Positions 53,958-63,188 are shown, counted from the stretch's first letter. The stretch: 64,000 nt of DNA from Sulfuricurvum sp. IAE1 (GCF_004347735.1 NZ_SLTI01000042.1:270246-334245), one strand, 5' to 3'. Notes: generated by a model from the sequence alone, not told the origin. Translations and numbers: made by a program.

Positions 53958-56171
53958 TTAGAGATCGCCTTCGATCACTTTTCTGAAGGTGTTGTAGTAG
54001 ACATCGCGCATCGCCGAGAGGTCCATCGTAACGTCGTTGAGGACAAACGTATCGCCCCCCACGGTTCCGATTTTCTGGCAGGCCAGGGTGCCTGCCATCG
54101 CTTCAAACGCGGCGCAGTTTTCCGGTGCGACCTCGATGATCGCGCGGCTCATACTCTCGGCAAAGATGTCGCGGCTGTCGGCGACCTCAATGACGGCTTG
54201 AACCCCTTTGGCGCTGATACAGGCCATTTTTGCCAGCGCGATCGCGGCACCGCCGGCGCTGCAGTCTTTCGCCGAAGCGAGAAGCCCTTTTTTATTCGCT
54301 TCGATGACGAGGTTCCACAGAGCCCGCTCTTTATCGTAATCGATCGCAGGAATCGTTCCGGCAACGACGTTGTAGAGTTCTTTCATGTAGAGCGACCCGC
54401 CGAACTCGCTTTTGTTTTCACCGACGAGGTAAAGGATGTTCCCCTCTTTTTGGAACGAAGAGAGAAGCACTTTGTTCTGGTCTTCATTGACGCCCACCAT
54501 CGCGATCGAAGGGGTCGGGAAAACCGATTTACCGTTCGTTTCGTTGTAGAGCGATACGTTACCGCCGATGACGGGGGTGTTCAGTTCGGCGCACGCCTCT
54601 TTTATCCCGAGGCACCCCTGGGCGAACTGCCACATTACTTCAGGATTTTCGGGGTTTCCGTAGTTCAGACAGTCGGTGATCGCTTTGGGGGTCGCACCGC
54701 TCATCGCGACGTTACGGCCGCTCTCGATGACGGCGGCCGCGGCTCCGGCTTTGGGATCGATGTAGCAGTAGCGGACGTTACAGTCCGCGCTCATCGCAAG
54801 CGCCACACCGTTTTCCTTGACACGGATCACCGATGCATCAAGCTCTCCCCCTTTTTTGATCGTATTGGTCTGGACCATCGAATCGTACTGCTGATAGATC
54901 CACCCTTTGTCAACGACCTCCATCGAAGAGATCAGTTTTTCGAACGCTTTTTGGTTGTCTACCGCTTCGAAATCCCCTAGTTTGACGTTTTTGATCTCGG
55001 CGAGGTATTTGGGTTCACTCATTGGACGATCCAGAACCGGAGCCTCTTCACTTACCGGATCGACCGGAACATCGGCCACTTTTTCGCCGTGCCAGAACAG
55101 CTCCATATGGCCCGTATCGGTTACTTCTCCGATGACGGCGCAGTCGAGGTCCCATTTCTCGAAAATATCGATGATCGCCTGCTCCGACCCTTTTTTCGCA
55201 CAGATGAGCATCCGCTCCTGCGACTCGGAGAGCATGAACTCATACGGCTGCATCCCCTCTTCGCGGGCCGGCACCTTGTCCAGGTGCATGATCATACCGC
55301 TTCCGGCACGTCCGGCCATCTCGAACGAGCTGGAGGTGAGGCCCGCAGCCCCCATATCCTGAATCCCGACGACGTAATCGGTTTTGAAGAGCTCCAGACA
55401 CGCTTCAAGGAGGAGTTTTTCGGTGAACGGGTCCCCGACCTGCACGGTAGGACGGAGGCTTTTCGACGCTTCGGTGAAGCTGTCGCTACTCATCACCGCA
55501 CCGCCCAGACCGTCGCGACCTGTTTTGGAGCCGACGTAGATGACGGGGTTGCCGATCCCCTCGGCACGGCCGTAAAAAATCTCGTCGCTTTTCGCAAGCC
55601 CGAGGGTAAAGGCGTTTACGAGGATATTGCCGTTGTAGCACTCATCGAAACTTGTTTCACCGCCGATGGTCGGAACCCCCATACAGTTACCGTATCCGCC
55701 GATCCCCGAAACGACGCCGCGCACGAGGAAACGCTGGTGCTTGCTCACGTCGTCATTGTTCAGAACGTTTCCGAAACGGAGCGCATTGAGGTTCGCGATA
55801 GGGCGGGCACCCATCGTAAAGACGTCGCGCATGATACCGCCGACGCCCGTAGCGGCGCCCTGATACGGTTCGATGAAGCTGGGGTGGTTGTGGCTTTCCA
55901 TTTTGAAAACCGCCGCATAGCCGCCCCCGATATCGATAACCCCGGCATTTTCACCCGGTCCTTGAATGACCCACGGTGCTTTCGTCGGAAAGCCGCTCAG
56001 ATGTTTTTTGGAAGATTTATAGCTGCAGTGTTCGCTCCACATTGCCGAAAAAATACCGATCTCGACGAGGTTCGGTTCGCGTCCGAGAATTTTTTTGATG
56101 TGTTCGTAGTCACCCGTCGACAGCTTGTGCTGCTTGAGAACTTTTTCGATATCTGGAAGTGGAGTGCTCAC
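53958..56171 (-). CDS. purL: phosphoribosylformylglycinamidine synthase II
   Basis: PurL converts FGAR to FGAM in purine synthesis. The 737-residue protein is the small, PurQ/PurS-dependent type (about 730-740 residues), not the 1300-residue type. Motifs: [43 protein letters not shown] (ATP/metal site), [42 protein letters not shown] and [13 protein letters not shown]. The frame opens earlier, but GTG 56171 follows AAGGAA at six bases and lies after the -10 box at 56205-56210. PurQ and PurS genes are not in the window. Confidence 0.95.
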   Translation of the reverse strand: MSTPLPDIEKVLKQHKLSTGDYEHIKKILGREPNLVEIGIFSAMWSEHCSYKSSKKHLSGFPTKAPWVIQGPGENAGVIDIGGGYAAVFKMESHNHPSFIEPYQGAATGVGGIMRDVFTMGARPIANLNALRFGNVLNNDDVSKHQRFLVRGVVSGIGGYGNCMGVPTIGGETSFDECYNGNILVNAFTLGLAKSDEIFYGRAEGIGNPVIYVGSKTGRDGLGGAVMSSDSFTEASKSLRPTVQVGDPFTEKLLLEACLELFKTDYVVGIQDMGAAGLTSSSFEMAGRAGSGMIMHLDKVPAREEGMQPYEFMLSESQERMLICAKKGSEQAIIDIFEKWDLDCAVIGEVTDTGHMELFWHGEKVADVPVDPVSEEAPVLDRPMSEPKYLAEIKNVKLGDFEAVDNQKAFEKLISSMEVVDKGWIYQQYDSMVQTNTIKKGGELDASVIRVKENGVALAMSADCNVRYCYIDPKAGAAAAVIESGRNVAMSGATPKAITDCLNYGNPENPEVMWQFAQGCLGIKEACAELNTPVIGGNVSLYNETNGKSVFPTPSIAMVGVNEDQNKVLLSSFQKEGNILYLVGENKSEFGGSLYMKELYNVVAGTIPAIDYDKERALWNLVIEANKKGLLASAKDCSAGGAAIALAKMACISAKGVQAVIEVADSRDIFAESMSRAIIEVAPENCAAFEAMAGTLACQKIGTVGGDTFVLNDVTMDLSAMRDVYYNTFRKVIEGDL

Positions 56172-56204
56172 GGCAAATTCCTTGTAGAAATAAATAATGC
56201 CGCG

Positions 56205-56210
56205 ATTATA
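56205..56210 (-). promoter_or_regulatory. -10 box of purL
   Basis: TATAAT on the minus strand, 33 bases before the GTG start; transcript start near 56198. It excludes the longer frame start near 56225. Confidence 0.6.
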
Positions 56211-56304
56211 CCAAAGGGTAATCAAGCGCCCCCTTAATTTGCTGTCGATTTACCAAACCGTTTTACATTATCACTTGAAAAAACATTATCGGAGGTTTGT
56301 ACCC

Positions 56305-56760
56305 ATGCATGTATCCAAACGTCTTGTAATCGCTTTGAGTGCCGTTCCCCTCTTGCTGGCGGCGGCCCCTTCCAAACCCTGCAACTCGGGTTGCCCGTTC
56401 TGGGGAATCGAAGAGATGGAAAACTTCTTCAACCGTCCCTATCCCAGAACAAACGCTTTCGCATCGACAATGAAAGAGGATGAAAAACGCTACCTCATCA
56501 CGATCGACCTTCCGGGGATCGACAAAAAAGAGATCACCGTCGAAACATCGGGAAACCGTCTTAGCGTATCGGGAGAGCACAAAGAAGAGAACGCGGACAA
56601 AGAGTCGTCCAAGAGAAGCTACGCCCAGTTCCAGCAAAGCTACCTCCTTCCCCCTGATGCGAACCTCGATGCGATCGAAGCGAGTTCGAAAAACGGGGTA
56701 CTGACCATTACCGTCCCCAAAACGGGGAAAAAGGTATCGAAAAAAATCGAGGTCAAATAA
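56305..56760 (+). CDS. Hsp20/alpha-crystallin protein with a signal peptide
   Basis: The 151-residue protein ends in a complete alpha-crystallin domain (about 55-151): RYLITIDLPGIDKKEITVETSGNRLSVSGEHKEENADKESSKRSYAQFQQSYLLPPDANLDAIEASSKNGVLTITVPK, with the family L-P-G-I, Y/F-x-R/Q-S and GVLTI motifs. Its N-terminus, from the ATG at 56305, which follows CGGAGG, is MHVSKRLVIALSAVPLLLAAAPSKP, a convincing Sec signal. After it come CNSGC (cysteines 26 and 30) and FWGIEEMENFFNRP. Small heat-shock proteins normally stay in the cytoplasm; this one should work in the periplasm. A longer frame to 56197 exists but lacks a ribosome site and crosses the purL promoter. Confidence 0.85.
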   Translation: MHVSKRLVIALSAVPLLLAAAPSKPCNSGCPFWGIEEMENFFNRPYPRTNAFASTMKEDEKRYLITIDLPGIDKKEITVETSGNRLSVSGEHKEENADKESSKRSYAQFQQSYLLPPDANLDAIEASSKNGVLTITVPKTGKKVSKKIEVK

Positions 56761-56763
56761 CCG

Positions 56764-58005
56764 CTAGAACTCCTGGTTGAGCAGTTCGTCGAACCGATTC
56801 ACTTTTTCCATCGCATCGGCAATCAGGCGGTCCATTTTTTTCGGATCGATCCGGTAGCGTTCCATAAACGGACGGATCGATTCGTAATCGGTATTTTCGA
56901 TGTGGCGGGTCACGGTGAGCAGCTCGCCCCATTCCCCCTGCGCTTCGAACATCGCTTCCTCGATTTCGGGGGAGACGTTGATCTTGTGCAAAAATTCCCG
57001 ATGCGACATGTTCAGCAGCAAATGGATCAGCGAAAGCATCCCCACCAGATACGCCGTATCGATTTTTTCCTGCGATGCCTCAGGCCGGCTCAGCTTCAAC
57101 AGTCCCGTCATAATTTCGGTGCGGTTGATAACCATCAGAAGGAGCGGGTGATTGGCCCCGCCCACACTGCGGAAAGCGGCGAGCATCAGCATCAGCCAGT
57201 TGGCGAGTGCCTTCCGCCCGATCAGTGATATGATCTGCCGGATCGACGTAATCGGGGCCCGGAATGAAAAATACGACGAGTTCAAAAACCGCATCAGCTG
57301 CAGTGAAAGGACATGGTTTTTCTCAAGAGCCTCAACGATCTCGGTGATGTCGGCATCGTTTTCAAGAAGATTCCAGATCATCAGCGCCTGTTCCCTCGAA
57401 GGGCTCAGCGACTCTCCCTGCACGACGTGCGGACGCTTGAGGTAAAACCCCTGGAAATAATCGCATCCGAGGGATTTGTAAAATTCGAACATCACGTGGG
57501 TTTCGACTTTCGAAGCGATCACTTTTTTCCCCTTGCGGTGAAGCCGCACGATTCCCTCTTGCGCCCATCGCTTCATGGTGCGAAGCGTATCGATTTTAAC
57601 GATATCGATCCAGGGGGAGAGTGCTTCGATCCGTTCAAGGTTGGCTTCGTTGATCGCGGCATCGTTGATGCCGAACCGGAATCCCTGTGAGTAGCGCCGT
57701 TTGAGCACTTCTTCCAGACGCGGGTCGCCCAGCGACGATTCCAGCACCATCAGTAGGAATTTCTGCGCGGGGATCGTTTCGACAATATCGTTTTCAAGAA
57801 ATTCCCGATCGGTTTTCAAAAGCCCCCGGTAGCCGCCGACTGCATTTTCGGGGCCGATTTCATTCATCACGCGGTCAAGGACCGATGCCGAAACCGAAAC
57901 GTCGGTAGGTCGGCCCGCATCTGCGGAATCGTCACGGAACATGATGTCGTATCCGAACATCCGGTAGTTTTTGTCGCTGATGCTCTGGCGCCCGATCAGA
58001 CTCAT
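56764..58005 (-). CDS. HDOD-domain signalling protein with degenerate EAL domain
   Basis: The 413-residue cytoplasmic protein is of the YuxH/CdgR kind: a degenerate EAL domain (about 1-205), then an HDOD domain (about 210-400). In the EAL half the catalytic residues are mostly lost: the EAL motif position reads LMVLESS, DDFG reads FGINDAA, and AEGVE reads ASKVE, while VKIDT remains, so no phosphodiesterase activity is expected. The HDOD half has SLQLMRFLNSSYFSFRAPITSIRQIISLIGRKALANWLMLML. It may bind a partner or cyclic di-GMP. ATG 58005 follows AGGAAG. It lies 14 bases after greA in the same direction. Confidence 0.85.
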   Translation of the reverse strand: MSLIGRQSISDKNYRMFGYDIMFRDDSADAGRPTDVSVSASVLDRVMNEIGPENAVGGYRGLLKTDREFLENDIVETIPAQKFLLMVLESSLGDPRLEEVLKRRYSQGFRFGINDAAINEANLERIEALSPWIDIVKIDTLRTMKRWAQEGIVRLHRKGKKVIASKVETHVMFEFYKSLGCDYFQGFYLKRPHVVQGESLSPSREQALMIWNLLENDADITEIVEALEKNHVLSLQLMRFLNSSYFSFRAPITSIRQIISLIGRKALANWLMLMLAAFRSVGGANHPLLLMVINRTEIMTGLLKLSRPEASQEKIDTAYLVGMLSLIHLLLNMSHREFLHKINVSPEIEEAMFEAQGEWGELLTVTRHIENTDYESIRPFMERYRIDPKKMDRLIADAMEKVNRFDELLNQEF

Positions 58006-58019
58006 CGTTCTTCCTCGCC

Positions 58020-58547
58020 TTAATGAAATCCGAAATCCGCTTCGGTGCGGCAGTTTTTTTTCAGTTCGAACAGATCCGTGCAACGGATACGAAGCACTTC
58101 ATAACTCTTCTTCCCCGCCGGGAGCTGCACGCTGAATTCGTCCCCGACCTCTTTTCCCAATAATGCCCGTGCAAGAGGCGAATGGACCGAAATCAGACCG
58201 TTTTCGGGTTCGCTTTCCAACGTTCCGCAAATCGTGTAGCAATACTCGTCGTCGTTGTCGATATCGCAAATCTCCACCGTCGCACCGAAATGGACCCGGG
58301 CATGATCGAGGGCAAGGGGATCGATAATCTGCGCTTTTTCGATCATTGCATTGAGGTAGAAAAGGCGTTTGTCGATGTGGCGGAGCTTCTCTTTGGCCGC
58401 ATGGTATTCGGCATTCTCGCTCCGGTCCCCTAATTCCGCGGCACGCTGTTTTTCCCCGTTTACACGGGGTTTTTCAACCTCTTTGAGATACTTGAATTCC
58501 CGCAACAGTTCATCGTACCCCTTCGGCGTCATCGGCTCCGTTTTCAT
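58020..58547 (-). CDS. greA: transcription elongation factor GreA
   Basis: GreA rescues backtracked RNA polymerase by stimulating transcript cleavage. The N-terminal coiled coil (about 10-80) has the family signature LKEVEKPRVNGEKQRAAELGDRSENAEYHAAKEKLRHIDKRLFYL, including the acidic DRSENAEY tip. The FKBP-like C-terminal domain follows, with ISVHSPLARALLGKEVGDEFSVQLPAGKKSYEVLRI. At 175 residues it is about 15 longer than usual; the extra tail is CTDLFELKKNCRTEADFGFH. The start is two bases after the stop of the upstream small gene. Confidence 0.93.
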   Translation of the reverse strand: MKTEPMTPKGYDELLREFKYLKEVEKPRVNGEKQRAAELGDRSENAEYHAAKEKLRHIDKRLFYLNAMIEKAQIIDPLALDHARVHFGATVEICDIDNDDEYCYTICGTLESEPENGLISVHSPLARALLGKEVGDEFSVQLPAGKKSYEVLRIRCTDLFELKKNCRTEADFGFH

Positions 58548-58549
58548 CG

Positions 58550-58876
58550 TTATTTGGCGAATCCGAGGATGTAATAGGTCGGTTTTCCTTCGACTTTTTG
58601 CAGTTCCACTTTGTATTTGTCGGCGAAATGGTTGATTTTCTCCAGTGCATCGGCGGCACTGGTTTCGTTCGTCGCATCGATCTTGATTTTGAAACAGTCG
58701 TTGCTGTTGGAGAGGGCGACATACGATTCATCGGTTTTCAGCGCCTCGTGCAGATCAAGGATATGCTTGATGATTTTTTCGTACCCGTGCGTATTGGCTT
58801 CGATCCGGGAAAGCTGGAGGCTCAGCGCCTCATTGGGAGTGTATCCGAGCTGGTTCAAAATCGCTTCGTGTGTCAT
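58550..58876 (-). CDS. conserved small protein of unknown function
   Basis: A 108-residue, mainly helical cytoplasmic protein (start ATG 58876, nine bases after AAGGA; the ATG at 58885 abuts that site). MTHEAILNQLGYTPNEALSLQLSRIEANTHGYEKIIKHILDLHEALK forms two or three helices; the second half (YVALSNSNDCFKIKIDATNETSAADALEKINHFADKYKVELQKVEGKPTYYILGF) looks like an alpha/beta fold with a strand-helix-strand end. I do not recognise a family. It precedes greA by 2 bases and should be translated with it. Confidence 0.65.
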   Translation of the reverse strand: MTHEAILNQLGYTPNEALSLQLSRIEANTHGYEKIIKHILDLHEALKTDESYVALSNSNDCFKIKIDATNETSAADALEKINHFADKYKVELQKVEGKPTYYILGFAK

Positions 58877-58924
58877 TATCTTCATTCCTTTGCAAAATTA
58901 AAGAGCTTATTCTAACACAGAAGA

Positions 58925-58930
58925 TATAAT
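58925..58930 (+). promoter_or_regulatory. -10 box of rnr giving a leaderless transcript
   Basis: TATAAT overlaps an upstream in-frame ATG (58929) and is followed by seven bases and then ATG 58938. The transcript would start at the A of that codon. No ribosome site is present. Confidence 0.55.
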
Positions 58931-58937
58931 GGGCTTC

Positions 58938-60884
58938 ATGAAATCACTCCTTATCCGCCTCACCCACGGCCTCTACGACCAGGATATCGCCAGCGAAGAG
59001 CGTGAACTCGTCGCGCAATGGCTCTCGATGAAATTCCTCGTCCACGAAAAAGGGAAATACACCTTCGCTTCCCAGTACCGTGCGGGGACAATCGGCCTCG
59101 TTCAGGAACGGGGGGCTTATCTTCAGAGCATCGGGGAGAGCATCCGCGACCATTTTATCGATGCGGCGAACCTGATGGGGGCGAAAAACGGCGATCTCGT
59201 CATCGCCCAGCGGCTCATGGGGCGGCGCGGCGGACCTCAGGCCAAAGTAGTCCTTATCGCGGGACGAAGCGAGACATTCAGTATCGCGGTGGTAGCACAA
59301 GGGTTCGGCGGCCTCGTGTTGCAGGACATCCGCACCCTGCATCCCGCCGGCTTTGCCCTCTCGGAGCTTCCCAACGCAGAGGAAGGATCGCTTTACCAGA
59401 TCAACAACCAAAGCGGAAAGATCGAAGCGTACCTGGGGAACCTCTCCGACCCCACGGTCGATGAAAAAATCGTCCTCGCCCTCTACAACAAACACGATGC
59501 GTTCGACGAGGAAGTGTTACGCCAGGCCCGGGAATTTCCCAAAGAGGTCGATGCTTCCCTCTACCCTCACCGCCGCGACCTGCGCCACCTCCCTTTCTGT
59601 ACGATCGACCCCGTCACCGCCAAAGACTACGATGACGCGATCTGCTACGTTCCCGACACCAACACCCTCTACGTCGCCATCGCCGACGTAAGCGAATACG
59701 TCAAACCCTTCGGTGCGATCGACGCCGAGGCGATCTACCGCAGTTTCTCGATCTATCTTCCCCACCGCTCCATTCCCATGCTGCCGCGCGAGCTCAGCGA
59801 AACGCTCTGTTCGCTGCAGGGGAACGTCGACCGTCTCGCCTACACGTTTGAAATGCATCTTGACCCGACCACCTACGACGTCGATTCATTCGACCTTTAC
59901 GAATCGATCATACATTCCCACCGCCGCTTCACGTACGAAGAGATCGACGCCTATCTGGAGGGGAACTTCACGGTACAGAGTGAAAAAGAGAGGCTGGCCC
60001 TCGCCTACATCCGTCCGCTCAACGATCTGACGGCAAAACTGCGCGAGGAGCGGATGAAAAAAGGGTACAACTTCCGCTCCAGCGAACTGGAGATGCGGAT
60101 CGACGCGGAACAGAACATCGTCTCGACCGAGTTTGCCGTCGAAACCCCCTCTCACGCCCTGATCGAAGACTGCATGCTGCTGGCCAACAAAGCGGCCGCC
60201 TCGATGTACGAGCGGGGCGTTTTCCGGATCCACGAGCCCCCTTCCCCGATGAAGCTTCAAAGCCTTTACACCGAACTGGCATCGATCGGAATATTCGTCG
60301 AGTTCCAGGCTTCGGTCAAAGAGACCATCACCGCCATTCAGGCCGAAGCCGAACGCCGGGGGCTGGTGAGCGAAGTCGACACCCTCATCATCCGCGCCCA
60401 GATGCAGGCGCGCTACGCCCCCTACAACCTGGGGCATTTCGGTCTGGGGTTCGAGCGCTACACCCATTTCACCTCACCGATCCGGCGCTACAGCGATCTG
60501 GTCGTCCACCGTCTGCTCAAAGCTATCCAGGCGGGCGATACGGAAGAAGGTTCCTACGTCCTGCGTAATATCGAATCGCTCTGTACCTCGATCAGCGAAA
60601 AAGAGCGCGAAGCCAGCGACATCGAAATCCGCTTCCACGAACGTAAATTCGCCCGTTGGGCCGCTACCGTCATCGGTCAGGAGTTCAAAGCCCGCGTCAT
60701 GAAAGCCGAAGACGACGTTTTCGCCGAAATCCACGACGTCGTGACGGGGGCAAGCGTCGCCGTCACGGGCCATTTCGGGCTGATGCTCTTTGATGACGTG
60801 GTCGTACGGATTGAAAAAGCCGATCTCGCCACCGCCAAAATCACCGCGTCATTCGTACGCAAAATCGAAAAGGAAACGGATTGA
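58938..60884 (+). CDS. rnr: ribonuclease R (RNB family)
   Basis: RNase R degrades structured RNA from the 3' end. The 648-residue protein has a short N-terminal region, cold-shock-like domain (about 70-170), and the RNB catalytic domain (about 205-530) starting at LPFCTIDPVTAKDYDDAICY, with its acid cluster, GFERYTHFTSPIRRYSDLVVHRLLKA as the C-terminal core, then a short S1-like domain (FKARVMKAEDDVFAEIHDVVTGASVAVTG). It is shorter than the 813-residue E. coli enzyme, like that of Helicobacter. I use ATG 58938, since ATG 58929 overlaps the TATAAT box. The stop overlaps the holA start codon (TTGA). Confidence 0.94.
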   Translation: MKSLLIRLTHGLYDQDIASEERELVAQWLSMKFLVHEKGKYTFASQYRAGTIGLVQERGAYLQSIGESIRDHFIDAANLMGAKNGDLVIAQRLMGRRGGPQAKVVLIAGRSETFSIAVVAQGFGGLVLQDIRTLHPAGFALSELPNAEEGSLYQINNQSGKIEAYLGNLSDPTVDEKIVLALYNKHDAFDEEVLRQAREFPKEVDASLYPHRRDLRHLPFCTIDPVTAKDYDDAICYVPDTNTLYVAIADVSEYVKPFGAIDAEAIYRSFSIYLPHRSIPMLPRELSETLCSLQGNVDRLAYTFEMHLDPTTYDVDSFDLYESIIHSHRRFTYEEIDAYLEGNFTVQSEKERLALAYIRPLNDLTAKLREERMKKGYNFRSSELEMRIDAEQNIVSTEFAVETPSHALIEDCMLLANKAAASMYERGVFRIHEPPSPMKLQSLYTELASIGIFVEFQASVKETITAIQAEAERRGLVSEVDTLIIRAQMQARYAPYNLGHFGLGFERYTHFTSPIRRYSDLVVHRLLKAIQAGDTEEGSYVLRNIESLCTSISEKEREASDIEIRFHERKFARWAATVIGQEFKARVMKAEDDVFAEIHDVVTGASVAVTGHFGLMLFDDVVVRIEKADLATAKITASFVRKIEKETD

Positions 60885-61846
60885 ACCGACAAGACCTCGA
60901 CCGCCATCTCCAAAACAATACCGCACCCCGGGCAATGGCGCTGTTCGGAGAGAGCCATTTTCTGATCGACCGCTACGCACAGCGCCTCGGCGCAATCGAA
61001 GGGGCTTCCGTACTGAGCCTCTATTACGACGAATACGATGCGTCCGTCGCCAAGGCCCACCTTTCACAGGGTTCCCTTTTCGGCGACCGCAATCTTTTGA
61101 TCGTCAAGTCGGAGAAAAAACTCCCCAAAAGCGATCTGGACACCCTCGTCGAGCTTGTGGGGAAAAATTCCGACAACTTTTTCCTCTATTGCTATTACGG
61201 CGATGACGTCAAAGGAGCCGACACGGCTTTCAAAGGGCCTGATGCGGGATCCGTCCGTTTTTTCCATCCCTATCCCAACGAAGCCCGCGCTATCCTCTTG
61301 CAGGAGGCACAGCTGCAGGGGATAACGCTCGACAACCAGGCCGCTTTCCACCTTCTGGAAATCCACACCGGCGATCTGGCCCTGGCATGCAACGAGCTGC
61401 CCAAACTGGCCGTTTTAAATAAACCTATTACCGTCCGTGACGTCGAAGAGCACGTCCACGGCCTCAGCGAAATCAAACTCGACCGCTTCATCGCCCAGGT
61501 AATCGAAAAAAAAGAGTTTCTCCCTACCCTGCGCCACCTTCTCGAATCGGGGGAAAACGAAATCCAGATTCTTACCGCCATCAGCGGATTCCTGACACAG
61601 CTATACCTGTTCAACACCTCCATCAAGCTTCACGGTGTTGCCGATTCGGCGCTGGTTTTGGGATACAAACTTCCCGGCTTCGTCGAGAAAGAGCGGGCTT
61701 CGCTCTCGATAAAAATTTCACCCGAAGGGTATAAAAAAGGGCTTAACCTTCTGCTCGATACCGAACTGAAAATGAAATCCTCCGGAAGCCCGGACCAGGA
61801 GTCCTTGCTTCTTTCCTCCCTTCTGAAACTCCAAAGCGTTTTATAA
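60881..61846 (+). CDS. holA: DNA polymerase III subunit delta
   Basis: The delta subunit opens the sliding clamp in the clamp loader. The 321-residue protein has the three HolA domains with little motif conservation: an N-terminal RecA-like part (AMALFGESHFLIDRYAQRLG, then LYYDEYDASVAKAHLSQGSLFGDRNLLIVKSEKKLPK), the Walker-B-less middle, and the helical collar domain (ISEIKLDRFIAQVIEKKEFLPTLRHLLESGENEIQILTAISGFLTQLYLF). The TTG start, which overlaps the rnr stop, is six bases after AAGGA. The rnr-holA coupling is probably chance economy. Confidence 0.88.
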   Translation: MNRQDLDRHLQNNTAPRAMALFGESHFLIDRYAQRLGAIEGASVLSLYYDEYDASVAKAHLSQGSLFGDRNLLIVKSEKKLPKSDLDTLVELVGKNSDNFFLYCYYGDDVKGADTAFKGPDAGSVRFFHPYPNEARAILLQEAQLQGITLDNQAAFHLLEIHTGDLALACNELPKLAVLNKPITVRDVEEHVHGLSEIKLDRFIAQVIEKKEFLPTLRHLLESGENEIQILTAISGFLTQLYLFNTSIKLHGVADSALVLGYKLPGFVEKERASLSIKISPEGYKKGLNLLLDTELKMKSSGSPDQESLLLSSLLKLQSVL

Positions 61847-61874
61847 CTCAAACTTAAATTAAGCTATTTTTTAG

Positions 61875-61880
61875 TATAAT
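61875..61880 (+). promoter_or_regulatory. -10 box of the rpsF-ssb-rpsR operon
   Basis: TATAAT puts the transcript start near 61887 and the leader at about 79 bases. The leader has one small hairpin (CACGA / TCGTG, 61905-61919). In many bacteria S6 and S18 bind an RNA motif with a bulged CCG in this leader; I do not see a convincing CCG loop here. Confidence 0.5.
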
Positions 61881-61965
61881 CGCGATGTTCCTTGCTCTTT
61901 GCAACACGAGCTGATCGTGCTGTACGAATACCATAAGGGGCGAACACCAAAAGGAGACATACGTT

Positions 61966-62337
61966 ATGAGACATTACGAAAACCTAGTAATCGTCAAACC
62001 TACTCTTACTGAAGAAGAGATCAAAAGCACTATCGCTCAGGTCGAAGAGATCCTCACTGTAAACGGTGCGGAAATCATTGCACGCGACGCGATGGGAATG
62101 AAAAAACTGGCTTACCCGATCGAGAAAAACGCTCGCGGTTATTTCTACGTGATGTATTACAAAGCAGCACCTTCTGCAATTAGTGAAATCGAACGTCGCT
62201 TCCGTATCAACGAGGAGATTTTGCGTTTCGTAACCATGAAATACGATAGCAAACGCGAAGTAAAAGCATGGAACGATATGGTTGAAAAAACCAAAAAGCC
62301 TGCCGTAGCTGAGAAAAAAGAAGAAGCCGCTTCTTAA
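61966..62337 (+). CDS. rpsF: 30S ribosomal protein S6
   Basis: S6 pairs with S18 on the platform of the small subunit. The 123-residue protein has the S6 start (MRHYENLVIVKPTLTEEEIKS), RDAMGMKKLAYPIEKNARGYFYVMYYKA and IERRFRINEEILRFVTMKYD, then a lysine-rich tail (KPAVAEKKEEAAS). ATG 61966 follows AAGGAG at about eight bases. It begins the rpsF-ssb-rpsR operon, the standard arrangement in this phylum. Confidence 0.97.
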   Translation: MRHYENLVIVKPTLTEEEIKSTIAQVEEILTVNGAEIIARDAMGMKKLAYPIEKNARGYFYVMYYKAAPSAISEIERRFRINEEILRFVTMKYDSKREVKAWNDMVEKTKKPAVAEKKEEAAS

Positions 62338-62355
62338 GCCCTTTAAGGAAACCCT

Positions 62356-62868
62356 ATGTACAACAAAGTCATTTTGGTCGGAAATCTCACCCGCGACGTC
62401 GAGCTTCGATATTCGCAAAACGGTTCCGCGATCGCAAAAACCGCCATCGCAACCAGTCGTAAATTTACGATGAACGGCGAGAAAAAAGAGGAGACATGTT
62501 TTGTCGACATCACTTTTTTCGGCCGTTCGGGTGAAGTAGCCAACCAATACCTTCGCAAAGGCTCCAAAATTCTTGTCGAAGGACGGCTCCAGTTCGAACA
62601 GTGGGTTGACCAGCAAAGCGGCCAGAAGCGTTCGAAGCATTCCGTCATCGTCGAAACGATGCAAATGCTTGACTCACGCGGTGAAGGCGGTTCGCAGGGA
62701 GGGTATAACGAATATTCCGATAACGGCGCAAGCTACGGAGGGGGCTATGATGCTCCGGCTCCGAAAGCCTACAATCCGCCTCCGTCGTATTCGAAACCCG
62801 CTCCGGCACGAATGCCTGAAAACAATCTCCCCGAGATTGATATCAACGAAGACGAAATTCCGTTTTAA
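62356..62868 (+). CDS. ssb: single-stranded DNA-binding protein
   Basis: SSB coats single-stranded DNA in replication and repair. Residues 1-105 form the OB fold (MYNKVILVGNLTRDVELRYSQNGSAIAKTAIATSRKF ... KEETCFVDITFFGRSGEVANQYLRKGSKILVEGRLQFEQW). Then comes a glycine, tyrosine and proline-rich linker, and the acidic C-terminal tip DINEDEIPF that binds partner proteins. Its stop is 21 bases before rpsR. Confidence 0.97.
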   Translation: MYNKVILVGNLTRDVELRYSQNGSAIAKTAIATSRKFTMNGEKKEETCFVDITFFGRSGEVANQYLRKGSKILVEGRLQFEQWVDQQSGQKRSKHSVIVETMQMLDSRGEGGSQGGYNEYSDNGASYGGGYDAPAPKAYNPPPSYSKPAPARMPENNLPEIDINEDEIPF

Positions 62869-62889
62869 CGAAAGTACAAGGATAGAACC

Positions 62890-63153
62890 ATGTCAGAAAA
62901 AAGAAAATACAAAAAACGCTATTGCAAATACTGCGAAGCCAAAGTTGACTACATCGATTACAAAGACGTTGCGTCTTTGAAATACTCGCTCTCTGAGCGT
63001 TACAAAATCATGCCCCGCCGTTTGACAGGCAACTGCAAACGCCACCAGGACATGGTCACCATCGCGATCAAACAAGCGCGTGCGGCTGCCCTCGTTCCTT
63101 ACACCGTATCACGCAAAGTGGTTGCGGGCGCTCCATTCGAAGAAATTCGTTAA
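62890..63153 (+). CDS. rpsR: 30S ribosomal protein S18
   Basis: The 87-residue S18 is recognisable from [61 protein letters not shown]. The N-terminal pair CKYC, together with the C and H of NCKRHQ, makes a likely zinc site, so this is the C+ form of S18. An ACAAGGATAG site precedes the ATG. It closes the operon; a terminator follows. Confidence 0.97.
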   Translation: MSEKRKYKKRYCKYCEAKVDYIDYKDVASLKYSLSERYKIMPRRLTGNCKRHQDMVTIAIKQARAAALVPYTVSRKVVAGAPFEEIR

Positions 63154-63163
63154 TTCCTTCTTT

Positions 63164-63188
63164 CATGCCGGCTCGACCGGCATGTTTT
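63164..63188 (+). terminator. rpsF operon terminator
   Basis: CATGCCGG (63164-63171), loop CTCGA, CCGGCATG (63177-63184), then TTTT. A perfect eight-base-pair stem 10 bases after the rpsR stop. Confidence 0.88.

Noticed and set aside
53832..54980. A 382-codon plus-strand frame opposite purL, and others of this kind opposite acs (20926-22017), the histidine kinase (28721-30103) and the glutathionylspermidine synthase-like gene (40472-41677)
   Set aside because: All lie antisense to full-length conserved proteins and have composition typical of shadow frames (runs of R, D, F, V, G).
56271..56285. CTTGAA-like sequence upstream of the hsp20 gene, resembling a heat-shock sigma -35
   Set aside because: Campylobacterota are thought to lack sigma-32, and no matching -10 is present.
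61887..61965. S6/S18-binding RNA motif in the rpsF leader
   Set aside because: Only one short hairpin is visible and no bulged CCG loop, so the motif cannot be supported by eye.
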